Below the pieces are notes generated by a model. It did no database searches and was not told the DNA's origin. It worked only from the letters and a program-made list of their open reading frames with translations. The position numbers were made by a program, and so were the translations under genes. A DNA stretch of 64,000 bases from Candidatus Saccharimonadota bacterium. GTDB taxonomy: Bacteria; Patescibacteriota; Saccharimonadia; Saccharimonadales; UBA4665. Shown here piece after piece: positions 7,585 through 14,606 of this stretch (its first letter is position 1; each line of letters starts with the position of its first letter). The stretch lies in contig JAQGGT010000007.1 of NCBI GenBank assembly GCA_028289245.1, positions 62,001-126,000 on the forward strand. Reading direction: 5' to 3'.

Positions 7585-8115
7585 CTAGCCATTATTTAGC
7601 CGATAATTTGGCCGACGGCTACTCCGTAAAGCTCGCCTAATTTCTCCCCCAATAAGATAGAGGGCTGGTAGGTAGACGACAAGTGCCAGCCCCGGCGGTG
7701 TACGGATGCCGTTGATGACAACCCCTAGTCGGGGCACGATCACTGCTACCCTACCGACTATTGCCGATTCAGGTACCGGTGGATCGGGCGATGTCAGCGC
7801 GTCGCCCTGCACCGTCAGGCGCGAACCGGTGATGTGGATCAGCCGATGGGTGACTAATTGGCCGGATCGGCCCGCCCGGTCGTAGGTTACGATTTGGCCG
7901 GTACGGAGTTGCTTGGGAGATACCGGCTTTAAAAATACCGCGTCACCCTTCCGGATCAGTGGTGACATACTGCCCGATTGAACGGTAACTAGTTTCCCGG
8001 ATACTACAAGCAACAGCATGACCGCCGTCACAACGAGTAGACCGACAAGCAAGCTGGCCCGAAGGAGTGCCCTGCTGCCGATTCGCAGAGCACCCCGAAG
8101 CGTTAGCCGGGTCAC
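7585..8115 (-). CDS. sipW: Signal peptidase I, SipW/ER-archaeal type
   Basis: Membrane peptidase of family S26B. 176 aa, N-terminal membrane segment (about residues 18-40) and a second hydrophobic region near 140-160. The active Ser is in Q-S-G-S-M-S-P (about 47-53). Box D carries L-V-T-H-R-L-I with His where ordinary bacterial Lep has Lys, and V-Q-G-D-A-L-T-S-P-D follows; that is the SipW/archaeal signature. In Bacillus, SipW processes TasA and related filament proteins. Here it overlaps by 4 nt the gene for a TasA-like protein, its likely substrate. Confidence 0.86.
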   Translation of the reverse strand: MTRLTLRGALRIGSRALLRASLLVGLLVVTAVMLLLVVSGKLVTVQSGSMSPLIRKGDAVFLKPVSPKQLRTGQIVTYDRAGRSGQLVTHRLIHITGSRLTVQGDALTSPDPPVPESAIVGRVAVIVPRLGVVINGIRTPPGLALVVYLPALYLIGGEIRRALRSSRRPNYRLNNG

Positions 8116-8687
8116 TGGATTACTGTCTCGGCGTCGAAGACGAAGTCGAGGTTACTAATGGTGGCAGTCGAACCTGACAGTGCATCGGCATCCATTTGAA
8201 CCGACATGGCGAATGACACTGTTTGGCCCGGGTTCAAAGGAGCCACGTTCGGCAAGGCCACGCCACCGGTTTTATTGGCGGCAATCAGGTCTTGAAGGAT
8301 TACATTGTTTCCGGCACCAGTGCTTGGCATCAAAATGACATGGACCTTACTGAGATCAATTCCATTCTCACTAATGAAACCGTCGGCAGCACTCAGCTTA
8401 ACCTTCAATTTGGTATCGCCATCGTTGTGCATATAGAGTTTGTAGCCGCCGACAGGCGCCGCCGGACCGCCGGGAATCAACGAGTTAAAATTGAAACCGT
8501 CGAGACTGTTGGCGTAGCCGACACCGTCGGTACTGAGCTGCAGATGGGCCGCCGCGGTCTGAATGGTACTGCCGTGCAGAATGTTCACTTCACTCTGTAA
8601 GGCCGCAAAAGTCACGCCCGTTACCATGGTTACGACAGCTGTAATGACAACAAAAGCGCGGACGAAAGGTTTGGATAAAGTATGCAT
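8112..8687 (-). CDS. TasA/camelysin-like exported protein, probable SipW substrate
   Basis: 191 aa. The N-terminus has a membrane segment followed by V-T-F-A-A-L-Q-S-E, the pattern after SipW-type signal peptides in TasA/CalY proteins, then a beta-rich domain with Asn/Gly/Pro-rich loops and no cysteine. TasA-family proteins form extracellular fibres or surface coats. ATG at 8687 has an SD (AGGAG). It overlaps the signal peptidase gene by 4 nt, so substrate and peptidase are made together. The identity is by motif and context; fibre formation is inferred. Confidence 0.72.
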   Translation of the reverse strand: MHTLSKPFVRAFVVITAVVTMVTGVTFAALQSEVNILHGSTIQTAAAHLQLSTDGVGYANSLDGFNFNSLIPGGPAAPVGGYKLYMHNDGDTKLKVKLSAADGFISENGIDLSKVHVILMPSTGAGNNVILQDLIAANKTGGVALPNVAPLNPGQTVSFAMSVQMDADALSGSTATISNLDFVFDAETVIQ

Positions 8688-8804
8688 GATTGGCTCCTAT
8701 TTAGTTAGTTGCCTTAGCATGCCAGCCAATTAGTAGGGCCGTCAAAAGATCGAATGGTAGAGTTAAGAAAATCGGGCGTTTGTATCTGTTTGGAAAGATT
8801 AAAT

Positions 8805-10331
8805 TTAGGCTTGGTGCGCGACGACGATCGCTAGAATGTCATTGCCGTAAGCCTCAACCTTGCGCGAGCCAAAACCCGGTACCGTTAACAGCTGATTGGG
8901 CGTGATCGGCCGGTGAAGAACCACGGCCGTCAGCGTAGTGTTGTGGGCAATCATAAAGGGCGGCACGCCCTCCCGCTGCGCTCGAGCCGTACGCCAATCT
9001 TTGAGTTTTTGTAATAATGCTTCGTCAATTACGACGTCGGCCACGGTTTCCTCGACGGGCGCTTCGTCGGCGATATCTTCGGTGGCAGCGGCCAGTTCGG
9101 CCGAGACCTGGCGGAGGGCGCGGTCGAATTCGTGAATTTGGGGATGCATGGCCAGCGCCATGTTGTTGATACCCTGCAAGTAGAGGCCGTCGAGGCTGCG
9201 CACCCGGCTGAGCGCCACATAGCCCATGCCGGGCGTGAACGCCTTGCTGAGGTCGATTTCGGCGGCGTCCAGGCTCATACCCTGGCTTTTGTGAATGGTA
9301 ATAGCCCAGGCCAATCGGAGCGGCAGCTGGGTGGCCTCGGCAACCGACTTGCCGTCTTCGGTCATCGTCCAGGTAAACGGTTCGACGAGTAGTACCCTGC
9401 CGTTGAGCAAGCGCACCAACGGGCCGTCGCTCCGGAATTCGATGACCATACCGCGGCTGCCGTTGACATAGCCCTCGGAGAAGTTATTAGTTACAAACAT
9501 GACTTCGGCGCCGACTTTCAGCTCCAGTTCTTCAGGTGCCAGCAAGCTTTTGACCAGCGATTCAACTTTGTATTTATTGCCTTTGGTGGACATGTGATAA
9601 ATTTTGCTAGTACTATCAAGTGCCTTGAGATGACGGTCGTTAATGGCTTCAACATCGATGTTGTGAGCAAACAAACGGGTGAGCGTCTGGCCTTCGTGGG
9701 CCTTGGCACCGATCCGGGTCTGGAGTAACTCAAAATGGCTCTCAGTGACGTCGTCGGCGCGCATAGCCTGCAGCAAGTCGAGCAAGCCGTCACTATCGGC
9801 TTGACGGTGCTGTTCGGTAATGTAACAGATCTTGGGATTGAGCTCGTCCCAAGCAGCCGATAAATGCACGAAATCGGCCTGCATCGAGCCGCGCGTGACC
9901 GGTGGTAGCTGATACATATCGCCCACTAAGATAACCTGGAGCCCACCGAATGGCTCGTCGTTGTCGCGCAGGATTTTGGCGGCTCGGTTAATCATATTAA
10001 GACGGGCACCGTGCAACATCGACACCTCATCAATTACTAAAATATCGGTGCCGTTATAGCGCTTAATGAGTTTGTCACTGCCTTTGAGCCAGCGTTCGTC
10101 CTCGGGCGTCAGCGAGTCGCGAATTCCCAGACCAGACCAGGCATGAATCGTATTACCGCCGAGATGGGTGGCAGCAATGCCAGTGCTCGCAGTCACGGCT
10201 ACGGCCTTACCAGCCCGCTTGGCCCGTTTTACAAAGGCATTCAAGACATAGGTTTTACCGGCGCCTGGCGGCCCGGTTAAGAAGACGTTGGCACCTCCCA
10301 TCATTACTGCTAGTGCTTGTTTTTGTCGCAT
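8805..10331 (-). CDS. Pif1/RecD2-like superfamily 1 helicase with C-terminal HRDC domain
   Basis: ATP-dependent 5'-3' DNA helicase, 508 aa. Walker A G-P-P-G-A-G-K-T (about 20-27), T-A-S-T-G-I-A-A-T motif Ia, Walker B V-I-D-E-V-S-M-L (about 98-105), G-D-M-Y-Q-L-P-P-V motif III, and the C-terminal T-I-H-K-S-Q-G-M-S-L-D and Y-V-A-L-S-R-V motifs. An acidic linker leads to an HRDC domain (about 435-505), which binds DNA. No partner gene in its operon. Acts in replication fork or G-quadruplex maintenance by family analogy. Confidence 0.9.
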   Translation of the reverse strand: MRQKQALAVMMGGANVFLTGPPGAGKTYVLNAFVKRAKRAGKAVAVTASTGIAATHLGGNTIHAWSGLGIRDSLTPEDERWLKGSDKLIKRYNGTDILVIDEVSMLHGARLNMINRAAKILRDNDEPFGGLQVILVGDMYQLPPVTRGSMQADFVHLSAAWDELNPKICYITEQHRQADSDGLLDLLQAMRADDVTESHFELLQTRIGAKAHEGQTLTRLFAHNIDVEAINDRHLKALDSTSKIYHMSTKGNKYKVESLVKSLLAPEELELKVGAEVMFVTNNFSEGYVNGSRGMVIEFRSDGPLVRLLNGRVLLVEPFTWTMTEDGKSVAEATQLPLRLAWAITIHKSQGMSLDAAEIDLSKAFTPGMGYVALSRVRSLDGLYLQGINNMALAMHPQIHEFDRALRQVSAELAAATEDIADEAPVEETVADVVIDEALLQKLKDWRTARAQREGVPPFMIAHNTTLTAVVLHRPITPNQLLTVPGFGSRKVEAYGNDILAIVVAHQA

Positions 10332-10339
10332 GGACTTCG

Positions 10340-10370
10340 ATTATACCACTCTGCCCCGCTGCTAAGGCAA
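10340..10370 (-). promoter_or_regulatory. Pif1-helicase promoter (leaderless)
   Basis: -10 TATAAT (10340-10345) ending 8 nt before the ATG; possible -35 TTGCCT (10365-10370) with a long 19-bp spacer. Confidence 0.58.
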
Positions 10371-10399
10371 CGGATTGGCCGTACTTAATGATTATTTAA

Positions 10400-11473
10400 T
10401 TATCGGACTTCTTTGAGGAACTTGGCGTCCTCATCTTCGTCTGGTTTGAGCAAACGCTTCTTGATGATTTCGTAGCGCTCACCCGTCAGGGGCGACTCAA
10501 TATAATCGTCATTTAACAGATTGATGAACTTGCTCATGTCCTTGTCGTCCATGATGATGATCGAGCCGGCATCATCCTGCATCAGGTTGATTTCCATCTC
10601 TTCGGCGTGGTTCATAAGGTCTTCCTGGCGGATGGCGCCGGGCTCGATTTTTTGGAGCTTTTTGATCATGGCTTTCTTATCTTTAATAAGCGAGTTGATG
10701 TCCTGGCCTTCATCAAAGCTGAGCCGGAAATTTTCCATGATCTCGCTGACCTTCTGCTTGGCAATGGCTGCTTCTTTGGCGTCGTAACCGAAGAGCTGCT
10801 TGAGTTTGGTCTGGTTGAAAACGTAGAGGTCTTGGTCTAGTAGCAGCAGCTGTGGATCGGTCGGGATACGGACGGCGGCGTCGGCGTCGAACGGCATAAA
10901 TTTACCGCCGCGCAGCATCCAGCCGGTCTTGCCCTTCATGACGGCCGACTGCGGTAAGACTTTAAAGATATAAAATGGCTTTTTGGAGCCCTCGTGAGTG
11001 ACACGGGCCATGAGGCCTTTGATACGCTTAAAATCGTGCTCTTCTTCGACGAACAGTTCGATCTCGTGTTCTTGGGTTTTGACCCAGTTCAGCACTTCCT
11101 TGAGCTTTTCGACATTGCCAAGCAACGTCCGCTGCAGCACTTTGTCTTCTTGCTCGGCTTCTTCGAAGCCGCGGACGATTAGCCCTTCGGCGGCACCGTT
11201 GAGCACGTACTCCAGCATTTCATCAATAAAAATCGGCTCCAGCTGTTTACCGAGCTCGGAGGCCATGGTGGTTTTGTATAAAACATAGTTTTTATTGATC
11301 AAAAACAGTTCAATCTTGAGTTCATCTTTGAACTGCACCAGATTATTGGCCCAGGCAAAAACATCGGACTCTTCGTAGTTTTCGGGCTTTTGGCCGCCTA
11401 AGATATCGGCGGTGGCGCTCTGCTTAGTCAGCGTTTGCGGCGCGGTCGCTTCGGTTTCGGTAGTTTCGTCCAT
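10400..11473 (-). CDS. DUF4868 protein, KwaB-like
   Basis: 357 aa, acidic, cytoplasmic, no signal peptide. The C-terminal part (about 205-345) has the DUF4868 layout as I remember it: a strand-rich stretch ending L-Y-V-F-N, then F-G-Y, helices with paired Lys, and the late block L-L-N-D-D-Y-I-E-S-P-L-T-G-E-R-Y. KwaB of the Kiwa anti-phage system is a DUF4868 protein. No KwaA-like four-helix membrane gene adjoins it, so this is an orphan; a Doc-AbrB toxin-antitoxin pair is immediately upstream. A -10 TACAAT ends 8 nt before the ATG. The family call is from recollection of the pattern and should be tested. Confidence 0.62.
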   Translation of the reverse strand: MDETTETEATAPQTLTKQSATADILGGQKPENYEESDVFAWANNLVQFKDELKIELFLINKNYVLYKTTMASELGKQLEPIFIDEMLEYVLNGAAEGLIVRGFEEAEQEDKVLQRTLLGNVEKLKEVLNWVKTQEHEIELFVEEEHDFKRIKGLMARVTHEGSKKPFYIFKVLPQSAVMKGKTGWMLRGGKFMPFDADAAVRIPTDPQLLLLDQDLYVFNQTKLKQLFGYDAKEAAIAKQKVSEIMENFRLSFDEGQDINSLIKDKKAMIKKLQKIEPGAIRQEDLMNHAEEMEINLMQDDAGSIIIMDDKDMSKFINLLNDDYIESPLTGERYEIIKKRLLKPDEDEDAKFLKEVR

Positions 11474-11481
11474 AGAGCCTC

Positions 11482-11487
11482 ATTGTA
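11482..11487 (-). promoter_or_regulatory. -10 box of the DUF4868 gene (leaderless)
   Basis: TACAAT ending 8 nt before the ATG at 11473. A TTGACA lies only 10 bp further up, too close to be its -35. Confidence 0.45.
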
Positions 11488-11532
11488 CTAAACAGGCTGT
11501 CAAAAATCTGCTGTAAAATAAGCGCTTTGGTG

Positions 11533-11913
11533 CTATTTGGTCGAGTGCGCTTTGAGCCAAGCTGTGATCACTGGCACGTCAAGATGTTCGACGGCAACCT
11601 GGACTGCAAAATCTTCGAGCTCTTTCGGAGTCGCCGTCAGTCGATAGTCGCCACGCATCAACAGCAGCACGCTAGCAGTGATTGCCATACGCTTATTGCC
11701 GTCTACAAACGGGTGGTCACCGATAATTGAACGGACATATACGGCAGCCTTTTCGAAAATCATCGGGTAAAGCGGCACACCAAACGCTTCTTGCCATGGC
11801 GCCTCAATGATCGATTGTAGCCTGCTCTCGTCCCTAACTCCGTGCGCGCCCTTAAAATCTTCTGCTATTTTGAAGTGCAAAAATAACAGTTCTTCGAGCG
11901 TAAAACCCTGCAT
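11533..11913 (-). CDS. doc: Doc-type Fic toxin (death-on-curing)
   Basis: 126 aa, the Doc length. Contains H-P-F-V-D-G-N-K-R-M-A (about 66-76), the Fic/Doc motif HPFxDGNKR. Doc transfers phosphate to EF-Tu (phosphorylation, not AMPylation) and stops translation. N-terminal helices include H-G-V-R-D near residue 24, typical of Doc. The antitoxin gene ends 5 bp upstream, as in a type II module. The partner is AbrB/MazE-like rather than Phd, so the antitoxin class is swapped. ATG at 11913. Confidence 0.9.
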   Translation of the reverse strand: MQGFTLEELLFLHFKIAEDFKGAHGVRDESRLQSIIEAPWQEAFGVPLYPMIFEKAAVYVRSIIGDHPFVDGNKRMAITASVLLLMRGDYRLTATPKELEDFAVQVAVEHLDVPVITAWLKAHSTK

Positions 11914-11918
11914 ACGTC

Positions 11919-12146
11919 CTACCTTTGTGAGAGATTTTTTAAGGTCTGGGCGTATTGTTTCGTGAAGGCATCGTAATCATCGACGAGCGCTTGGTCGATT
12001 TTTAGAGCGGCAGGTTTAATTGCACGCGCCTCTACTTCGACTTCATCACCCACCTGTAGCCCAGCAGCTTTGGCATCGCGTGCTGGTAGAGTCACGGCCA
12101 TGCTTGAGCCGACTTTAATAATTTTTTGAACGGACTTAATTATCAT
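11919..12146 (-). CDS. AbrB/MazE-like antitoxin
   Basis: 75 aa. N-terminal SpoVT/AbrB swapped-hairpin domain (about 5-45) with K-V-G-S-S-M-A-V-T-L-P and L-Q-V-G-D-E-V-E-V. The C-terminal 25 residues (Asp/Tyr/Gln-rich) probably wrap the toxin. Precedes Doc by 5 bp. Expected to neutralise Doc and repress its own promoter. The ATG sits 6 nt after the -10, so the mRNA should begin at or next to the start codon. Confidence 0.88.
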   Translation of the reverse strand: MIIKSVQKIIKVGSSMAVTLPARDAKAAGLQVGDEVEVEARAIKPAALKIDQALVDDYDAFTKQYAQTLKNLSQR

Positions 12147-12152
12147 AGTTTC

Positions 12153-12181
12153 ATACTAACAAAATTATAATAAAATTGCAA
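12153..12181 (-). promoter_or_regulatory. Antitoxin-toxin promoter (leaderless)
   Basis: -35 TTGCAA (12176-12181), 17-bp spacer, -10 TAGTAT (12153-12158), 6 nt to ATG at 12146. Back-to-back with the plus-strand promoter at 12189-12217 in an AT-rich 78-bp gap, where AbrB binding could affect both. Confidence 0.72.
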
Positions 12182-12188
12182 TGTATTT

Positions 12189-12217
12189 TTGATTAAATTA
12201 TATAACTATGATATAAG
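12189..12217 (+). promoter_or_regulatory. Promoter of the 189-aa gene (leaderless)
   Basis: -35 TTGATT (12189-12194), 17-bp spacer, -10 TATAAG (12212-12217), 7 nt to ATG at 12225. Confidence 0.68.
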
Positions 12218-12224
12218 ATAAACT

Positions 12225-12794
12225 ATGACACCTGAGTCTGCAGAACCGGCAAAAGACCACGAAATTGAAATGCTCCTAGAAGACTCCCTGGTCGCAGGTA
12301 TTGCCCAGGAAACGACGACTGTCGAATGGGATCTCGGCAACGTAGCTTGCCAATGGGCCGTGCTGGACGCACTCACGCTCGAAGGCGTTGACGTCGGAGA
12401 CTTTACCTATACCCTCAATAAAAATCCAGGGATGTCGATCGGTGACATAACTGACGGCTATCGCCCAGCACTGGAAATTATCAATAACACAACTTCCATG
12501 CCTGAGCACTCAAAGATGTACTGGACGAGTTATTTCGAAGCGCAGCATCGGATCGCGAGAGTCATACAGGAAGTAATCTGGGCACGCCGCAATATAGACG
12601 ATGGCGCAGACCCGAGCGAAGTAAAAATCGTCACCCAACTTGAGTTATATACTGATGAAGCGTTACCCTCGGAGGAAAAACTCGTTTGGCTCAAGGTAGT
12701 GGATCGTATTATTCCGGAAGTTGACGGCCTCGGCCCAACTTCTCCGGACACCGCTCTGGAAATCGAAAACTGGATCAAAGGCAAGCAAACTTAG
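12225..12794 (+). CDS. Unknown acidic cytoplasmic protein
   Basis: 189 aa, acidic, no membrane segment, mostly helical. Trp residues occur in several spaced positions (for example V-E-W-D, C-Q-W-A, M-Y-W-T, I-W-A-R), suggesting a packed helical fold. I recognise no family. It is divergent from the AbrB-Doc pair with an AT-rich shared promoter region, and its last 4 nt overlap the 3' end of the convergent rnhA. It could be a third component or a bystander. Confidence 0.68.
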   Translation: MTPESAEPAKDHEIEMLLEDSLVAGIAQETTTVEWDLGNVACQWAVLDALTLEGVDVGDFTYTLNKNPGMSIGDITDGYRPALEIINNTTSMPEHSKMYWTSYFEAQHRIARVIQEVIWARRNIDDGADPSEVKIVTQLELYTDEALPSEEKLVWLKVVDRIIPEVDGLGPTSPDTALEIENWIKGKQT

Positions 12795-13219
12795 CCATTA
12801 TGCTGTTTGCGGGCTTCGTTGGCCCAGTGGTCGGCCAGTTCGTTACCCGGGTCGTTATTGTGGCCGCGGACCCAGGTAAGTTTGGCCTTACTCGCCCGGT
12901 ATAGGGGCACCACTTCTTGGACGATATCGAGGTTTTTGATAGTGCCGCCCTTTTTCTTCCAACCGGCCTTCTCCCATGGAATCGACCATTTGGTAATGAC
13001 GTTGATCCAAAATTCGCTGTCGGTGTAGATCTCGCACTCCGCGCCGGCGGCGTCTTTGAGGGCGGCAATAATCGCTAAACCTTCCATGCGGATATTGGTG
13101 GTCTGAATAGCGCCGGCTGGCTCACCGCCAAGCACGCAAACTTCCATGTCCTTAATAACGCTGTAACCGCCCTTCCCGGGATTCGGATCACAGCTGCCGT
13201 CGGTGTAATATGTAATCAT
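12791..13219 (-). CDS. rnhA: Ribonuclease HI
   Basis: Cleaves RNA in RNA-DNA hybrids. 142 aa from the ATG at 13219. Opening T-D-G-S-C-D-P-N-P-G-K-G-G (catalytic Asp near residue 7), M-E-G-L-A catalytic Glu region near 45, I-Y-T-D-S-E Asp near 68, and the final N-E-L-A-D region carrying the fourth acid. The ATG overlaps the Nudix stop (ATGA at 13216-13219), which favours this start over the upstream in-frame ATG at 13255. The C-terminal basic loop is present. Confidence 0.94.
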   Translation of the reverse strand: MITYYTDGSCDPNPGKGGYSVIKDMEVCVLGGEPAGAIQTTNIRMEGLAIIAALKDAAGAECEIYTDSEFWINVITKWSIPWEKAGWKKKGGTIKNLDIVQEVVPLYRASKAKLTWVRGHNNDPGNELADHWANEARKQHNG

Positions 13220-13695
13220 CCGACTTTGTCCGAGCCTTCCAAGGAGCTGATCCATTCTTCCCTGTCGAGTAGGCCGCGATCGGTCAAAAAGATACTACTG
13301 CAGCAAGAGCCGCCATTGGCGGAAGTTCGCAAATCTTCTGGGTCCGTAGACCATTTTTGGTCGACGTAGGCGGTGTTTTCGGTGGTGGCAGCGTGGACAT
13401 CGGGCTGCTGGTCTTCGGCGAGCAGCATTTCGACGTCCATCAGGAAAATGTCGTAGCTATTGCGCTTCTGTGACATCAGGCCGAGAAAGCGCGTAGGAGT
13501 GGCGTTACAATTAAGCTTTTCTTTACAGATCCGCAGCGCGGCTTGCTCGGGCAATTCGCCGGGGCGCATGGTAGCAGCCGGAAAGCCCCAGTGGCCGCCA
13601 AGATCTGGGTCGTCATCGGGGCGCTTGACCACCAAAAATTCGCCGGCGCTGTTTTGGAGAATTACTGCAACTACGTATTTAATCTGTTTCGTCAT
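13216..13695 (-). CDS. Nudix hydrolase with degenerate Nudix box
   Basis: 159 aa. Strand opening Y-V-V-A-V-I-L-Q-N, then G-G-H-W-G-F-P and the Nudix box region A-T-M-R-P-G-E-L-P-E-Q-A-A-L-R-I-C-K-E-K-L. The first Gly is Ala and the final E-E pair reads E-K, so metal binding or activity may be altered. An unusual G-G-S-C-C-S-S patch lies near residue 127. Family role is hydrolysis of NDP-X compounds; substrate unknown. Overlaps rnhA by 4 nt, forming a two-gene unit. Confidence 0.82.
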   Translation of the reverse strand: MTKQIKYVVAVILQNSAGEFLVVKRPDDDPDLGGHWGFPAATMRPGELPEQAALRICKEKLNCNATPTRFLGLMSQKRNSYDIFLMDVEMLLAEDQQPDVHAATTENTAYVDQKWSTDPEDLRTSANGGSCCSSIFLTDRGLLDREEWISSLEGSDKVG

Positions 13696-13701
13696 TAAAT
13701 T

Positions 13702-13707
13702 ATGATA
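13702..13707 (-). promoter_or_regulatory. -10 of the Nudix-rnhA operon (leaderless)
   Basis: TATCAT ending 6 nt before the ATG at 13695; no clear -35. Confidence 0.45.
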
Positions 13708-13722
13708 CCAGACCGCGCCAGA

Positions 13723-14112
13723 TTATTTGAGAATCAAGAAGGTGACGACGCTAACGAGCGTAGTAATGAAAGTACCCCAAATGAGGTCAATAATAGTGAT
13801 AACTTTGGGCCATTTATCGACTGTTGACTGGTTAGTTAGATCGTAGGTCGCATACATCGCCAGCCCGAGCAGCGCACCGTGCCCCAGGGCGTAGCTCAGC
13901 TTGCCGGTGCCGAGCGCTGGGTTCAGCACAAACACCACGATGCCTAGAATGTAGAGTAGATAGAAAGCCACGGCTGCTGTTACATCGGGCTTGTCGCGCA
14001 GCAAATAGCCCAGCTTTTTCTTATAAAACTTGTTAGCAATCACCACGAGCTACACCGAGTCGATAATGGCGAATAGCACGCCAACCAGCAAATAATGTCC
14101 TAAGAAATCCAT
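13723..14112 (-). pseudogene. DUF2177 membrane protein gene interrupted by an in-frame TAG
   Basis: Reading from the ATG at 14112 gives 20 residues ending I-I-D-S-V, then TAG at 14050-14052, then L-V-V-I-A-N-K-F-Y-K-K-K-L-G-Y in the same frame to a normal stop, about 129 codons in all. DUF2177 proteins are about 130 aa with four membrane helices and a conserved D-x-x-W-L in the first helix; the TAG falls exactly at that Trp, so one base change (TGG to TAG) explains it. A 107-aa remnant could start at GTG 14046 but would lose the first helix. The rest (Y-A-T-Y-D-L-T-N, I-D-L-I-W-G-T) is intact. Nonsense mutation, strain polymorphism or sequencing error are all possible. Confidence 0.8.
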
Positions 14113-14136
14113 AGTTATGCCCTTATGGTAGCACGG

Positions 14137-14556
14137 CTAGACGAGGTGGTTGACAAAAGCGCGCACCACATCCTGCGAGAACCACAGCGAAACGAGCGTG
14201 AATAGCAGGACCACTGCCGTATCGACAATTAGCCGCTTCTCATACTTACGGACGCGCGCAAAACACAGCATGCCTATGGTTATAACGGCGCAAATAACCA
14301 TCCAGCGCACTGAGGCATAGGCTAACGTGTCGACGGCGCGCGAATAGAAGTGCTTGGCATTGTCTGCGCCCGCTGCATTTATGGCACTGCCCTGTACTTG
14401 ATCGTAGAGAGCCTCCTCGCTGATTGTGATGGCAATCAATGCCGCCCAATGCGCGATAGCGATGGTGAGTGTCATAAGTAGGCTGATGCGTTGGGCGATG
14501 CGAACGATGTAGTACCAGAGCGAACGGGATTTGGGGAGTTTTGGTTTTGTTGTCAT
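14137..14556 (-). CDS. Small integral membrane protein, unknown
   Basis: 139 aa from the ATG at 14556, with a basic N-terminus and three membrane helices (about 22-45, 80-100, 112-132). The loop between helices 1 and 2 is polar. No motif recognised. The frame opens upstream to a TTG at 14592, but that triplet is the first part of the -35 box TTGTCA of this gene's promoter, so it cannot be the start. It lies between the DUF2177 remnant and glyS; all three are minus-strand but each has its own promoter. Confidence 0.68.
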   Translation of the reverse strand: MTTKPKLPKSRSLWYYIVRIAQRISLLMTLTIAIAHWAALIAITISEEALYDQVQGSAINAAGADNAKHFYSRAVDTLAYASVRWMVICAVITIGMLCFARVRKYEKRLIVDTAVVLLFTLVSLWFSQDVVRAFVNHLV

Positions 14557-14562
14557 ATGCTC

Positions 14563-14592
14563 ATCATAGCAACATTTGGTCGCGGCTGACAA
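14563..14592 (-). promoter_or_regulatory. Promoter of the 139-aa membrane protein (leaderless)
   Basis: -35 TTGTCA (14587-14592), 18-bp spacer, -10 TATGAT (14563-14568), 6 nt to ATG 14556. Confidence 0.65.
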
Positions 14593-14606
14593 CGTTGATC
14601 CAGTAT

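Noticed and set aside
13723-14112. TAG recoding to Trp or another residue
   Set aside because: TAG is used as a true stop elsewhere in the window, and only this gene shows an internal TAG, so a point mutation or error is simpler.
10400-14592. Complete Kiwa system
   Set aside because: No KwaA-like gene adjoins the DUF4868 protein; nearby membrane proteins (DUF2177 remnant, 139-aa protein) have separate promoters and different topology.
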